A stretch of 7,361 nt of DNA from Burkholderiales bacterium (lineage in GTDB: Bacteria; Pseudomonadota; Gammaproteobacteria; Burkholderiales; Burkholderiaceae_A), in assembly GCA_030834045.1 (NCBI GenBank), contig JAURFZ010000067.1:1-7361 (forward strand), written 5' to 3'. The notes under the pieces were generated by a model. That model ran no database searches. It saw only the letters and a program-made list of their open reading frames with translations, and was not told the DNA's origin. Both the position numbers and the translations under genes were made by a program. How positions within the stretch are numbered: position 1 is the stretch's first letter; the number at the start of each line of letters is the position of its first letter. Positions 1 to 6,081 of this stretch are shown piece after piece.

Positions 1-493
1 TATCATTGTCGATGCCACGGGTGCTCTCACCATCGATGGGCAGGGCCCAGAAAAGCACCTGGCTGCTTTAAACGCATCGCAGCTCGCGCGCGCCTTTGAG
101 GTCAATGCCATTGGCCGCGCCCTTATTCTTAAGTACTTCATCGACCTTCTTCCCCGCCAGGGCCGCTGTCTTTTTGCGGTGCTCTCGGCTCGGGTTGGCA
201 GCCTCTCGGACAACAAACTGGGGGGATGGTACGGCTATCGTGCCTCCAAGGCGGCTGGCAATATGTTCTTACAGACCGCTGCCATTGAGTCGCATCGCAC
301 CCGTCCCGAGGCTGTGTTTGCAGCCTTGCAGCCCGGCACTGTGCCCTCCAAACTCTCGGCACCTTTTCAGTCCGGCCATGCCACGGTCGCAGCCGACGAC
401 TCCGTAGCCGGCCTACTAAAGGCCATCGACAGGCTTGAGGCCCGAGCCCAGGCCTGGTTCATCGACTACCAAGGAAACACCATTGACTGGTAA
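1..493 (+). CDS. SDR family NAD(P)-dependent oxidoreductase, 5' end cut by window edge
   Basis: This is the C-terminal 163 residues of a classical short-chain dehydrogenase/reductase, read in the frame starting at base 2 and ending at TAA 491-493. The N-terminal Rossmann half with the glycine-rich cofactor motif lies outside the window. Seen directly: the active-site YxxxK as Y79-G-Y-R-A-S-K83 (counting from base 2), a serine-rich stretch LSARVGSLSDN just before it that supplies the catalytic serine (S67 is the best-spaced candidate), and the structural Asn in FEVNAIG (N35). These blocks resemble the C-factor/CsgA-like SDRs often annotated near metZ in Pseudomonas and Burkholderiales, here with GN instead of the usual LN after SKAA. 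The substrate is unknown; a cytosolic carbonyl reductase or alcohol dehydrogenase activity is the family inference. Its last 11 bases overlap the next gene, so the two are probably co-transcribed. Confidence 0.88.
   Translation, partial: IIVDATGALTIDGQGPEKHLAALNASQLARAFEVNAIGRALILKYFIDLLPRQGRCLFAVLSARVGSLSDNKLGGWYGYRASKAAGNMFLQTAAIESHRTRPEAVFAALQPGTVPSKLSAPFQSGHATVAADDSVAGLLKAIDRLEARAQAWFIDYQGNTIDW
471..475 (+). promoter_or_regulatory. Ribosome binding site AAGGA for the FAD oxidoreductase
   Basis: AAGGA sits 7 bases before the TTG at 483, inside the last codons of the SDR gene. It decides the start of the downstream gene: the longer reading from TTG 435 would add 16 residues rich in Pro, Thr and Arg ahead of the FAD-binding strand and has no comparable site. 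Confidence 0.7.
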
Positions 494-1661
494 GGCCCTC
501 GATCTTGATGCCGTTGTTGTCGGTGCAGGCGCTGTTGGATTGGCCATCGGCCGAGCGCTGGCGCAGTCTGGGCTTGATACCCTTGTTATTGAATCGCAGC
601 CCCGCCATGGCATGGGCACAAGCTCACGTAACAGCGGCGTCATTCATGCAGGGCTTTACTACCCCCCAGGCTCGAACAAAGCCAACTGGTGTGTTGAAGG
701 CCGCGAACTTCTTTATGCCTTTTGCCGAAGCCACCAGGTGGCCCACAGACAACTGGGAAAACTCATTGTTGGCCAACACGAAGATGTGGCTGCGCTTCAG
801 ACCATCGCGTCGCGGGCCAAGGACGCTGGTGTAGAAAACCTTCGCTGGCTCTCACAAAACGAACTTAAAACAATGGAGCCCGAGGTTCGCGCCCACCATG
901 CTCTTTTTAGTCCCTCCACAGGCATTGTTGATGTTCATGAACTGATGCTTGCCCTTGAGGGCGAGATTGAAAAAGCCGGTGGCAATGTGGTCACGCAGAG
1001 CTGCTTTCTAGCAGCCACCCCGTTAGGCGCCAGTGCATGCCAGGGCTGGCAGTTAGACATTAAGGTTGGGCAGCAGGAAAGTCACAGGCTTTCCTGCCAA
1101 CTTCTTATTAATGCCGCAGGGCTTGATGCCGATGCCGTTGCAAACCGCATTGAAGGACTTTCCGCAGACCATGTCCCGCAGGTTCACTTTGCTAAAGGAA
1201 ACTATGCAAGCCTTACCGGAGGCCACCCCTTTAAGCACCTTGTCTACCCAGCACCTGTTCCAGGCGGTCTAGGCACGCACCTGACGCTTAACATTGCAGG
1301 AGAGGCTCAGTTTGGCCCGGATGTCGAGTGGCTTGGGCCGGCCGACCCTAGTCGTCTTCCAGGCTCAACGCACCCCGGCCTTAACTATGCTGTCAATGCC
1401 GCACGACTGGCAGACTTTGCAACCTCGGTGCAACGCTGGTGGCCCTCGCTGAAGGCCGAACGCCTGCAGCCGGGTTACTCGGGTATTCGACCCAAGCTTA
1501 CGCAAAATGCCAAAGAGCCCGCCGCAGACTTTGTATTGCAGAGGCCGGGTCATCATGGACTGGCAGGGCTTATTAACCTTTTTGGAATTGAATCACCAGG
1601 GATAACCGCATGCCTTGCCATTGGCAACGCGGTACGTCAGTGTGCAAAGTCATCCACCTAG
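483..1661 (+). CDS. NAD(P)/FAD-dependent oxidoreductase, L-2-hydroxyglutarate oxidase-like
   Basis: A 392-residue flavoprotein of the DAO/GlpD fold, most like the L-2-hydroxyglutarate dehydrogenase/oxidase (LhgO, L2HGDH) family. Seen directly: the FAD-binding motif G14-A-G-A-V-G19 after a hydrophobic strand, with the ribose-binding acid E37 ending strand two; the family block TSSRNSGVIHAGLYYP at 46-61; STGIVDVHEL in the middle; HLTLNIAGEAQFGPDVEW; then GYSGIRPK at about 331-338 and FGIESPGITACLAIGN at 367-382, near the usual length. Enzymes of this family oxidise 2-hydroxy acids and pass electrons to oxygen or the quinone pool; this subgroup is normally annotated without a substrate, so lhgO is not assigned. 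Start chosen at TTG 483 because of the AAGGA site. It overlaps the SDR stop by 11 bases, which suggests translational coupling, and ends with TAG 1659-1661, convergent with the minus-strand operon. Confidence 0.88.
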   Translation: MTGKALDLDAVVVGAGAVGLAIGRALAQSGLDTLVIESQPRHGMGTSSRNSGVIHAGLYYPPGSNKANWCVEGRELLYAFCRSHQVAHRQLGKLIVGQHEDVAALQTIASRAKDAGVENLRWLSQNELKTMEPEVRAHHALFSPSTGIVDVHELMLALEGEIEKAGGNVVTQSCFLAATPLGASACQGWQLDIKVGQQESHRLSCQLLINAAGLDADAVANRIEGLSADHVPQVHFAKGNYASLTGGHPFKHLVYPAPVPGGLGTHLTLNIAGEAQFGPDVEWLGPADPSRLPGSTHPGLNYAVNAARLADFATSVQRWWPSLKAERLQPGYSGIRPKLTQNAKEPAADFVLQRPGHHGLAGLINLFGIESPGITACLAIGNAVRQCAKSST

Positions 1662-1673
1662 ACGCCGACACAC

Positions 1674-1709
1674 ACCCTAGCGTTCGGCCAGCCATCAGGC
1701 GCCCAGGGT
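1674..1709. terminator. Weak hairpin between convergent genes, possible bidirectional terminator
   Basis: In the 55 bases between the two convergent stop codons, ACCCT (1674-1678) can pair with AGGGT (1705-1709), and GCG (1680-1682) with CGC (1700-1702), leaving a small internal loop and a 17-base loop. There is no run of T on either side, so it is not a typical intrinsic terminator. Position is the main argument; Rho-dependent ending is equally possible. Confidence 0.25.
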
Positions 1710-1716
1710 ATTGGCG

Positions 1717-2208
1717 TTACAAGGGCCCAGTTGGAAGCCGACGAATCATCGTCAGACGGGGCGCCCAGTAGGACGACAACAAAGACTCGACGCGAACCGT
1801 ACCGCCCTCGGTCGGCGCATGCACAAAACGGTTCTTGCCAACGTAAATGCCAACGTGGGAAAACGGATGGCCCGTGGTGTTAAAAAAAATAAGGTCACCC
1901 GGCAGGCGCTGATCGACGTCCACTTCCTGGCCAAAGCGACTCATCTCCACCACCGTACGCGGAAGCTTAAGCCCCTTTGCGCGATAGGCCACGTAGACAA
2001 CCAGGCCGCTGCAGTCAAAGCCACCGGCTGGAGTGTTGCCCCCCCATTTATAGGGAACGCCAACCAGCCCAATGGCCTGAATGGCAAGATCGGAAAGACC
2101 GGTCTGATTCTTTTCGGCACGCGACTCCCCTATCACCGCCCGAGGAACCTTTACACGATCGGCAGGCGTGGTGGCGCACCCGGTAAGCCCTAGAAGAAGA
2201 GCGCCCAT
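1717..2208 (-). CDS. NlpC/P60 (C40) family peptidoglycan hydrolase, putative lipoprotein
   Basis: A 163-residue protein (from ATG 2208) with a single NlpC/P60 domain, a papain-like cysteine peptidase fold that usually cleaves the D-Glu-meso-DAP bond of peptidoglycan stem peptides. Seen directly: the block YKWGGNTPAGGFDCSG with nucleophile C66, then PGDLIFF, H118 in HVGIYVG and a third residue H130 in FVHAP, in the right order and spacing. The N-terminus MGALLLGLTGC is a lipobox with C11 as the lipidated cysteine, which would anchor it in the outer or inner membrane facing the periplasm. The signal peptide is unusually short and has no basic residue, and no Shine-Dalgarno is seen before the ATG, so the start is uncertain. 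An open reading of 83 more codons upstream is Arg/Pro-rich, runs back into metZ and was not used. It is the last gene of the minus-strand operon, 85 bases after metZ. The domain call is firm; the specific role (growth, division or recycling) is not known. Confidence 0.85.
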   Translation of the reverse strand: MGALLLGLTGCATTPADRVKVPRAVIGESRAEKNQTGLSDLAIQAIGLVGVPYKWGGNTPAGGFDCSGLVVYVAYRAKGLKLPRTVVEMSRFGQEVDVDQRLPGDLIFFNTTGHPFSHVGIYVGKNRFVHAPTEGGTVRVESLLSSYWAPRLTMIRRLPTGPL

Positions 2209-2232
2209 GACCAGACCAAGGCGGAGGTCAAG

Positions 2233-2250
2233 CCCTGGTAAAGGCCAGGG
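2233..2250 (-). other. Small hairpin in the leader of the NlpC/P60 gene, exclusive with the larger one
   Basis: CCCTGG (2233-2238) and CCAGGG (2245-2250) form a perfect 6-bp stem with a 6-base loop. Bases 2241-2246 and 2250, needed for the larger hairpin next to it, fall in this structure, so both cannot form fully at once. No U-tract follows. A role in regulation is inference only. Confidence 0.35.
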
Positions 2251-2278
2251 CCGGCGCGAAGGCCGGCGCCAGGGCCTT
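2241..2278 (-). other. GC-rich two-part hairpin just after metZ
   Basis: On the minus strand, AAGGCC pairs with GGCCTT (plus coordinates 2273-2278 with 2241-2246) as the outer stem. GCCGGC pairs with GCCGGC (2262-2267 with 2250-2255) as the inner stem, around a 6-base loop containing TTCG, with an asymmetric internal loop between the stems. It lies 15 bases beyond the metZ stop. The following sequence is TTTACC rather than a long T run, so it looks more like a partial terminator, an mRNA-stabilising 3' structure or an attenuator than a full terminator. Confidence 0.4.
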
Positions 2279-2293
2279 ATGAACGGGCTGGTT

Positions 2294-3484
2294 TTAAAGC
2301 CCCTGGCTAAGATCGGCCTTAAGATCCTCAAGTGTCTCAAGCCCAACAGCAAGCCGAATAAGCGACTGCCGAATTCCTGCGCGCGCGCGCGCCTCTTCAC
2401 TGATGCGGCCATGCGTCGTGGATGCCGGATGGGTAATGATGCTTCGGGTGTCCCCAAGGTTGCCCGTGCGCGAGAAAAGAGAGACTGCGTTTACAAGCCG
2501 AAAGGCCCGTTCCTGCGCCTGTCCCTCGTTATCGGCCTTTAATTCAAACGAGACGATTGCCCCTCCCGATGACTGCTGGCGCATGGCAAGGGCATGCTGA
2601 GGATGGGAGGCTAGGCCAGGGTAAAAAACCCGAGCCACCGACGGGTGCTGTTCAAGCCAGGCCGCTAAGGCCAGGGCCGACTCACTGTGGGCCCGCATAC
2701 GAAGCGCCAAGGTTTCCATGGAACGGTGAAGTACCCAGGCATTGAATGCCGACAGGCAAGGCCCACAGGTGCGCACCACAGCGCGAATTTGATCCACCAA
2801 GGACTTAGGACCTGCAACGGCACCGCCAAGAACCCGACCCTGACCATCTAGGTATTTCGTTGCAGAGTGTAAAACCAGGTCGATAGGAAACCGAAGGGGC
2901 TGCTGAATCGCGGGTGTGCAAAAGCAGTTGTCCACCACTGTAATAACGCCTGCCTTACGCGCGATGGTTCCAATGGCCTGAAGGTCGGCAACCTGGGTGA
3001 GCGGGTTTGAGGGTGTCTCGAGATAAAAAAGCCGGGTTGCCGGGCTAATGGCTGCCTCCCACTCTTCGGGCCGCGAGAGATCAACGTACTTAACACCCAC
3101 TCCAAACTTCGTCATGAAGTTATCAAAGAGTTGAATCGTTGCCCCAAAAAGACTTCCTGTGGTGACGATTTCATCGCCCGACTTTAAAAGCCCGAGGCAT
3201 ACCGAAAGAATGGCAGACATACCCGACGCTGCAGCCACGCAGTCTTGCGCCTCTTCAAGCGACGCCAGCCTTTGCTCAAACATCTGCACGGAAGGATTTG
3301 TAAATCGGCTGTAGACCATGCCTGGCTCGAGGTTTTGAAAACGTCGGGCCGCCTCTTCAGCATCGTCAAAGACAAAGCTCGATGTCAGGTAGAGCGCCTC
3401 GGAATGCTCTCCAAACTCCGAGCGCATCGTACCGTCTCGAACAGCTCGCGTTTCAAATCCCATTGGAGAAACAGGCTTAGTCAT
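2294..3484 (-). CDS. metZ: O-succinylhomoserine sulfhydrylase
   Basis: A 396-residue cytosolic PLP enzyme of the Cys/Met metabolism family (cystathionine gamma-synthase-like, fold type I), full length. MetZ makes homocysteine directly from O-succinylhomoserine and sulfide, bypassing cystathionine, in methionine synthesis. Seen directly: Y58 and R60 in MVYSRFTNPS, which contact the cofactor phosphate of the neighbouring subunit; SGMSA at 88-92; ETPSNP at 156-161; the pyridine-ring acid D185 in VVDN; and the Schiff-base lysine K210 in HSATKYLDGQG. Length and the purF neighbour favour MetZ over the longer O-acetylhomoserine enzyme MetY or over MetB/MetC, but sequence alone does not prove the acyl donor. 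ATG 3484 overlaps the purF stop as ATGA, with AGAGG a few bases upstream, so translation is probably coupled to purF. A run of seven GC dinucleotides (2379-2392) lies near the 3' end. Confidence 0.93.
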   Translation of the reverse strand: MTKPVSPMGFETRAVRDGTMRSEFGEHSEALYLTSSFVFDDAEEAARRFQNLEPGMVYSRFTNPSVQMFEQRLASLEEAQDCVAAASGMSAILSVCLGLLKSGDEIVTTGSLFGATIQLFDNFMTKFGVGVKYVDLSRPEEWEAAISPATRLFYLETPSNPLTQVADLQAIGTIARKAGVITVVDNCFCTPAIQQPLRFPIDLVLHSATKYLDGQGRVLGGAVAGPKSLVDQIRAVVRTCGPCLSAFNAWVLHRSMETLALRMRAHSESALALAAWLEQHPSVARVFYPGLASHPQHALAMRQQSSGGAIVSFELKADNEGQAQERAFRLVNAVSLFSRTGNLGDTRSIITHPASTTHGRISEEARARAGIRQSLIRLAVGLETLEDLKADLSQGL

Positions 3485-4956
3485 GCGGCCTCTGCCTGCT
3501 GGCGGCGGCTAGCCTCAAGCCGATCAAGCAGCTCTGCTGAGACGTCCCCTGTAACGTAGTGGCCATCAAAACATGAGGCCTCAAGACCTGTGAGCTGCGA
3601 ATTAAATGACTGTACATCCGACTTCATGGCCTCAATACCCTGATAAACAAGTGCATCGGCGCCAATGGCCCGGCAGATTTCATCATCACTGCGATGGTAT
3701 GCAATGAGCTCGTTGCGAGTGGGCATGTCAATGCCGTAGACATTAGGAAAACGAACCGGCGGGGCCGCCGAGGCAAAAATAACGCCTCGAGCGCCCGACT
3801 CGCGCGCCATCTGAACGATCTCTTGGCTGGTCGTTCCTCGCACAATGGAGTCGTCAACAATAAGCACCCGCTTATCTTTAAATTCGGAGCTCATGGCATT
3901 GAGTTTTTGTCGCACCGACTTACGTCGTATCTCTTGGCCGGGCATGATGAAGGTGCGTCCCACGTAACGGTTCTTTATAAAACCCTCTCGGTAGGAAAGT
4001 CCAAGCTTCATAGCCAGTTGCATGGCTGCGGGACGGCTTGACTCGGGCACTGGCACGACAACATCGATATCACCCTTGGGAAACGCCTCTTGCACTCGCT
4101 GCGCGAGGCTCTCGCCCATTTTTAACCGAGCCTCATAGACCGAGACGCCATCAATAAGGGAGTCGGGGCGGGCAAAGTAGACGTACTCAAAGACACAAGG
4201 GAATAGACCGTTTTTTGCAGCAGCACTTACCTTTGAGAAGACTTGCCCGTCTTCGGTGATGACAATGCATTCACCTGCAGCGATATCGCGGTCAAGCTGA
4301 AAGCCCAGTCCTTCAAGAGCTACCGACTCCGATGCCAGCATGTATTCCATGCCCCGCGGCCCAAGCTGATGCCCAAGTACCAGCGGACGAATGCCGTACG
4401 GATCACGAAAGCCTATTAGCCCAAAGCCTGGAATCATTCCAACGCAGGCATAGGCGCCACGAGCACGCTGATGCAGAGCGTCCACAGCCGCAAAGACTGC
4501 ATCGGGGTCAAGCGTAAGACCCGTTACAGCCCGTTGCAGTTCGTGGGCAAGCACATTGAGCAAGACTTCCGAGTCGGACTCGGTATTAATATGTCGTCGG
4601 TCACGACGGTACATATCGTCTTGCAGTTCGGCCGCATTGGTAAGATTTCCGTTGTGACCAAGAACAATGCCAAAGGGGGCATTGACATAAAACGGCTGGG
4701 CTTCTTCGGCGCTCATAGCGCTTCCGGCTGTCGGGTAGCGAACATGCCCAATGCCCATCTCGCCAAAAAGGTTACGCATGTCGCGGGTTCGAAAGACATC
4801 GCGCACAAGTCCCGTTCCCCGAGACATAAAAATGCGTTTTCCTTGGGCCGTTGCAATGCCCGCTGCATCCTGACCCCTATGCTGAAGCAGAAGCAAGGCG
4901 TCGTAGAGCATCTGATTCACCGGACCGGTCGAGACAATGCCAACCACACCACACAT
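3481..4956 (-). CDS. purF: Amidophosphoribosyltransferase (glutamine PRPP amidotransferase)
   Basis: PurF, 491 residues, catalyses the committed step of purine synthesis: PRPP plus glutamine gives 5-phosphoribosylamine, in the cytosol. Seen directly: an N-terminal class II glutamine amidotransferase domain beginning MCGVVGIVS, whose C2 becomes the nucleophile once Met1 is removed; glutaminase-site blocks HRGQDAAGIA (27-36), GHVRYPTAG (70-78) and GHNGNLTNA (100-108). A phosphoribosyltransferase domain follows with the PRPP loop VLIVDDSIVRGTTS at 364-377. No propeptide precedes C2 and the C-terminus (SCFDGHYVTGD) follows the E. coli type, which lacks the iron-sulfur cluster of the Bacillus type. 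It starts 27 bases after cvpA with a clear GAGG site and overlaps metZ by four bases. cvpA-purF adjacency is widespread in Proteobacteria. In E. coli PurR represses this unit; I see no PurR-like operator here. Confidence 0.97.
   Translation of the reverse strand: MCGVVGIVSTGPVNQMLYDALLLLQHRGQDAAGIATAQGKRIFMSRGTGLVRDVFRTRDMRNLFGEMGIGHVRYPTAGSAMSAEEAQPFYVNAPFGIVLGHNGNLTNAAELQDDMYRRDRRHINTESDSEVLLNVLAHELQRAVTGLTLDPDAVFAAVDALHQRARGAYACVGMIPGFGLIGFRDPYGIRPLVLGHQLGPRGMEYMLASESVALEGLGFQLDRDIAAGECIVITEDGQVFSKVSAAAKNGLFPCVFEYVYFARPDSLIDGVSVYEARLKMGESLAQRVQEAFPKGDIDVVVPVPESSRPAAMQLAMKLGLSYREGFIKNRYVGRTFIMPGQEIRRKSVRQKLNAMSSEFKDKRVLIVDDSIVRGTTSQEIVQMARESGARGVIFASAAPPVRFPNVYGIDMPTRNELIAYHRSDDEICRAIGADALVYQGIEAMKSDVQSFNSQLTGLEASCFDGHYVTGDVSAELLDRLEASRRQQAEAA
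3489..3493 (-). promoter_or_regulatory. Ribosome binding site AGAGG for metZ
   Basis: AGAGG lies 4 bases before the metZ ATG, inside the last codons of purF. The spacing is short, but together with the ATGA stop/start overlap it supports re-initiation on metZ by ribosomes finishing purF. Confidence 0.5.
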
Positions 4957-4963
4957 AAAAAGA

Positions 4964-4967
4964 CCTC
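4964..4967 (-). promoter_or_regulatory. Ribosome binding site GAGG for purF
   Basis: GAGG is placed 7 bases before the purF ATG in a T-rich 27-base spacer after cvpA. It is the clearest Shine-Dalgarno on the minus strand and fixes the PurF start directly before the catalytic C2. Confidence 0.7.
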
Positions 4968-4983
4968 GAAAAAATAAAGAAGG

Positions 4984-5484
4984 CTAGGAGACCACAACAA
5001 CGCGATCGCTAAGGTAGCTTGGCAGCCACTGCGAAATCACTCGCACTGAAAGCTCAAGCACAGGCTTTGACCAGGCATTCTGCCAGGCTGAATCCGATGG
5101 TAACGACGTCATAGCAGCCAAGACCGCCAATACCGACATAATAAGCAAGCCTCGCCCAAAGCCAAAAAAGGCGCCAAGGAACCGGTTAAAACCCTGTACG
5201 CCCGAGACGGCTACAAGCTCCTTTAATGCGTAAGAGACAAAACGTCCAACAAAAAGGGCAATGAAAAACACAATGGCAAAGGCCAGGGCCAGCCGAACCG
5301 GCTCGGTGAAAACTTGGGGTAGGGGCTCTGCCGCAAACCCTGCGAGCTGGCTTGCTGCAATAAAGGCCACCACCCAGCTGGCAAGTGCTAAAACCTCGTG
5401 CACAAGCCCACGCAAAAAGGCAAGCAGGGTTGATGACGCGGTAACAACCAAAAAAACCCAGTCAATCCAGGTCAGATCTAGCAT
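4984..5484 (-). CDS. cvpA: CvpA family inner-membrane protein
   Basis: A 166-residue integral membrane protein of the CvpA family, named for a role in colicin V production in E. coli; its general function is unsettled, with published links to envelope homeostasis. Four hydrophobic segments are visible at roughly 8-24, 30-48, 64-86 and 103-126, followed by a short C-terminal tail. Family landmarks are the GLVHEVLALASWVVA stretch at 27-41 and FNRFLGAFFGFGRG at 99-112, typical of the third loop and fourth helix. Length matches the family (about 160-180). It starts one base after the SPOR gene's TGA with only a weak ribosome site, so it is probably translated by coupling. Its place directly before purF is conserved in many Proteobacteria and is the best support for the symbol. 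Confidence 0.92.
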   Translation of the reverse strand: MLDLTWIDWVFLVVTASSTLLAFLRGLVHEVLALASWVVAFIAASQLAGFAAEPLPQVFTEPVRLALAFAIVFFIALFVGRFVSYALKELVAVSGVQGFNRFLGAFFGFGRGLLIMSVLAVLAAMTSLPSDSAWQNAWSKPVLELSVRVISQWLPSYLSDRVVVVS

Positions 5485-5485
5485 C

Positions 5486-6052
5486 TCAGGGCTTGATCAC
5501 CATAGGCTTATAACCCATCGACCGCGAGACCTTCTCGTAGGCCCTGGCCTGCTGCTCTGAATAAGGACCCGCTCGCACCCGATAGCGCGTGCCTTCAGGC
5601 GTCTTCACAACCACCACAACGGCAGACTGACCCGAGGCTCTAATCTTTTTAAGTATCTGTTCGGCAGCGCCACGGTTCGAATACGACCCCACCTGCACGT
5701 ACCACTTACCAGAGGCAAACCCAGGTGAAGCCGCAAGGCTGGATGACTGCGCCTTGTCCTTCTGAGCCACCGGAGGCTCCTCTTGCATCGGCTCTGCGTC
5801 TGGCTGCTCATCATCCAACGAACTCGCCGAATCGAGCTCTTTTGTTTCGGAGATAAACACTGTGAAGTCGTGTGAAAGAGGCCTTGGGTCATCAAGAAGC
5901 AGATGGGCAGATGCCGCTACAACAAACCCAGCAAAAATAACGGCGCCAAAAAGCCTCCAGCGCGCGCGACGCAGAAACTCCTCGTCGTAGCCCCCCTCGA
6001 GCGAGGCGGACTTGTTTACCGCGGGGTCGTTAGAGCCGTATTCGAATGCCAT
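5486..6052 (-). CDS. SPOR domain-containing membrane protein (DedD-like)
   Basis: A 188-residue bitopic protein: a short cytoplasmic N-terminus with basic residues (RRARWR, 28-33), one membrane helix at about 34-53, an acidic, Pro/Ser/Gln-rich linker at about 66-112, and a C-terminal SPOR domain at about 116-186 with the typical WYVQVGSYSN opening, RYRVRAGPYS in the middle and MVIKP at the end. SPOR domains bind denuded glycan strands at the division septum, so this protein probably sits at midcell. In operon position (between folC and cvpA) and layout it matches DedD-like proteins, but the linker and N-terminus are too variable to assign dedD firmly. ATG 6052 is the only plausible start: an in-frame TGA lies at 6071-6073 and no GTG or TTG lies between. 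No Shine-Dalgarno is visible, and the gene follows the folC stop by 29 bases. Confidence 0.9.
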   Translation of the reverse strand: MAFEYGSNDPAVNKSASLEGGYDEEFLRRARWRLFGAVIFAGFVVAASAHLLLDDPRPLSHDFTVFISETKELDSASSLDDEQPDAEPMQEEPPVAQKDKAQSSSLAASPGFASGKWYVQVGSYSNRGAAEQILKKIRASGQSAVVVVVKTPEGTRYRVRAGPYSEQQARAYEKVSRSMGYKPMVIKP

Positions 6053-6081
6053 GATAGTGAAAAGGCCGCTTCAAGGGTGCT

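Noticed and set aside
96..407. 103-codon plus-strand open frame within the SDR gene
   Set aside because: It lies in another frame of a recognisable SDR, is Pro/Ser/Arg-rich and has no ribosome site or motif.
435..510. Possible frameshifted fusion of the SDR and the FAD oxidoreductase
   Set aside because: The SDR ends at a natural C-terminus for its family and the oxidoreductase has its own ribosome site and complete N-terminal FAD motif, so these are two overlapping genes.
1711..2193. 160-codon plus-strand open frame opposite the NlpC/P60 gene
   Set aside because: Composition is Arg/Lys/Gly-rich without motifs, and the opposite strand carries clear C40 catalytic blocks.
2209..2457. 83-residue N-terminal extension of the NlpC/P60 protein
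   Set aside because: It is Arg/Pro-rich, runs through the hairpin spacer and about 160 bases of metZ, and would bury the lipobox inside the protein.
4471..4977. 168-codon plus-strand open frame opposite the purF start
   Set aside because: It is antisense to the strongly conserved glutaminase domain of purF, has no recognisable motif and runs through the purF ribosome site; a by-product of purF codon use.
4957..4983. Possible promoter or PurR operator in the T-rich cvpA-purF spacer
   Set aside because: Only 27 bases, taken up by the ribosome site; no convincing -35/-10 pair or PurR-like palindrome was seen.
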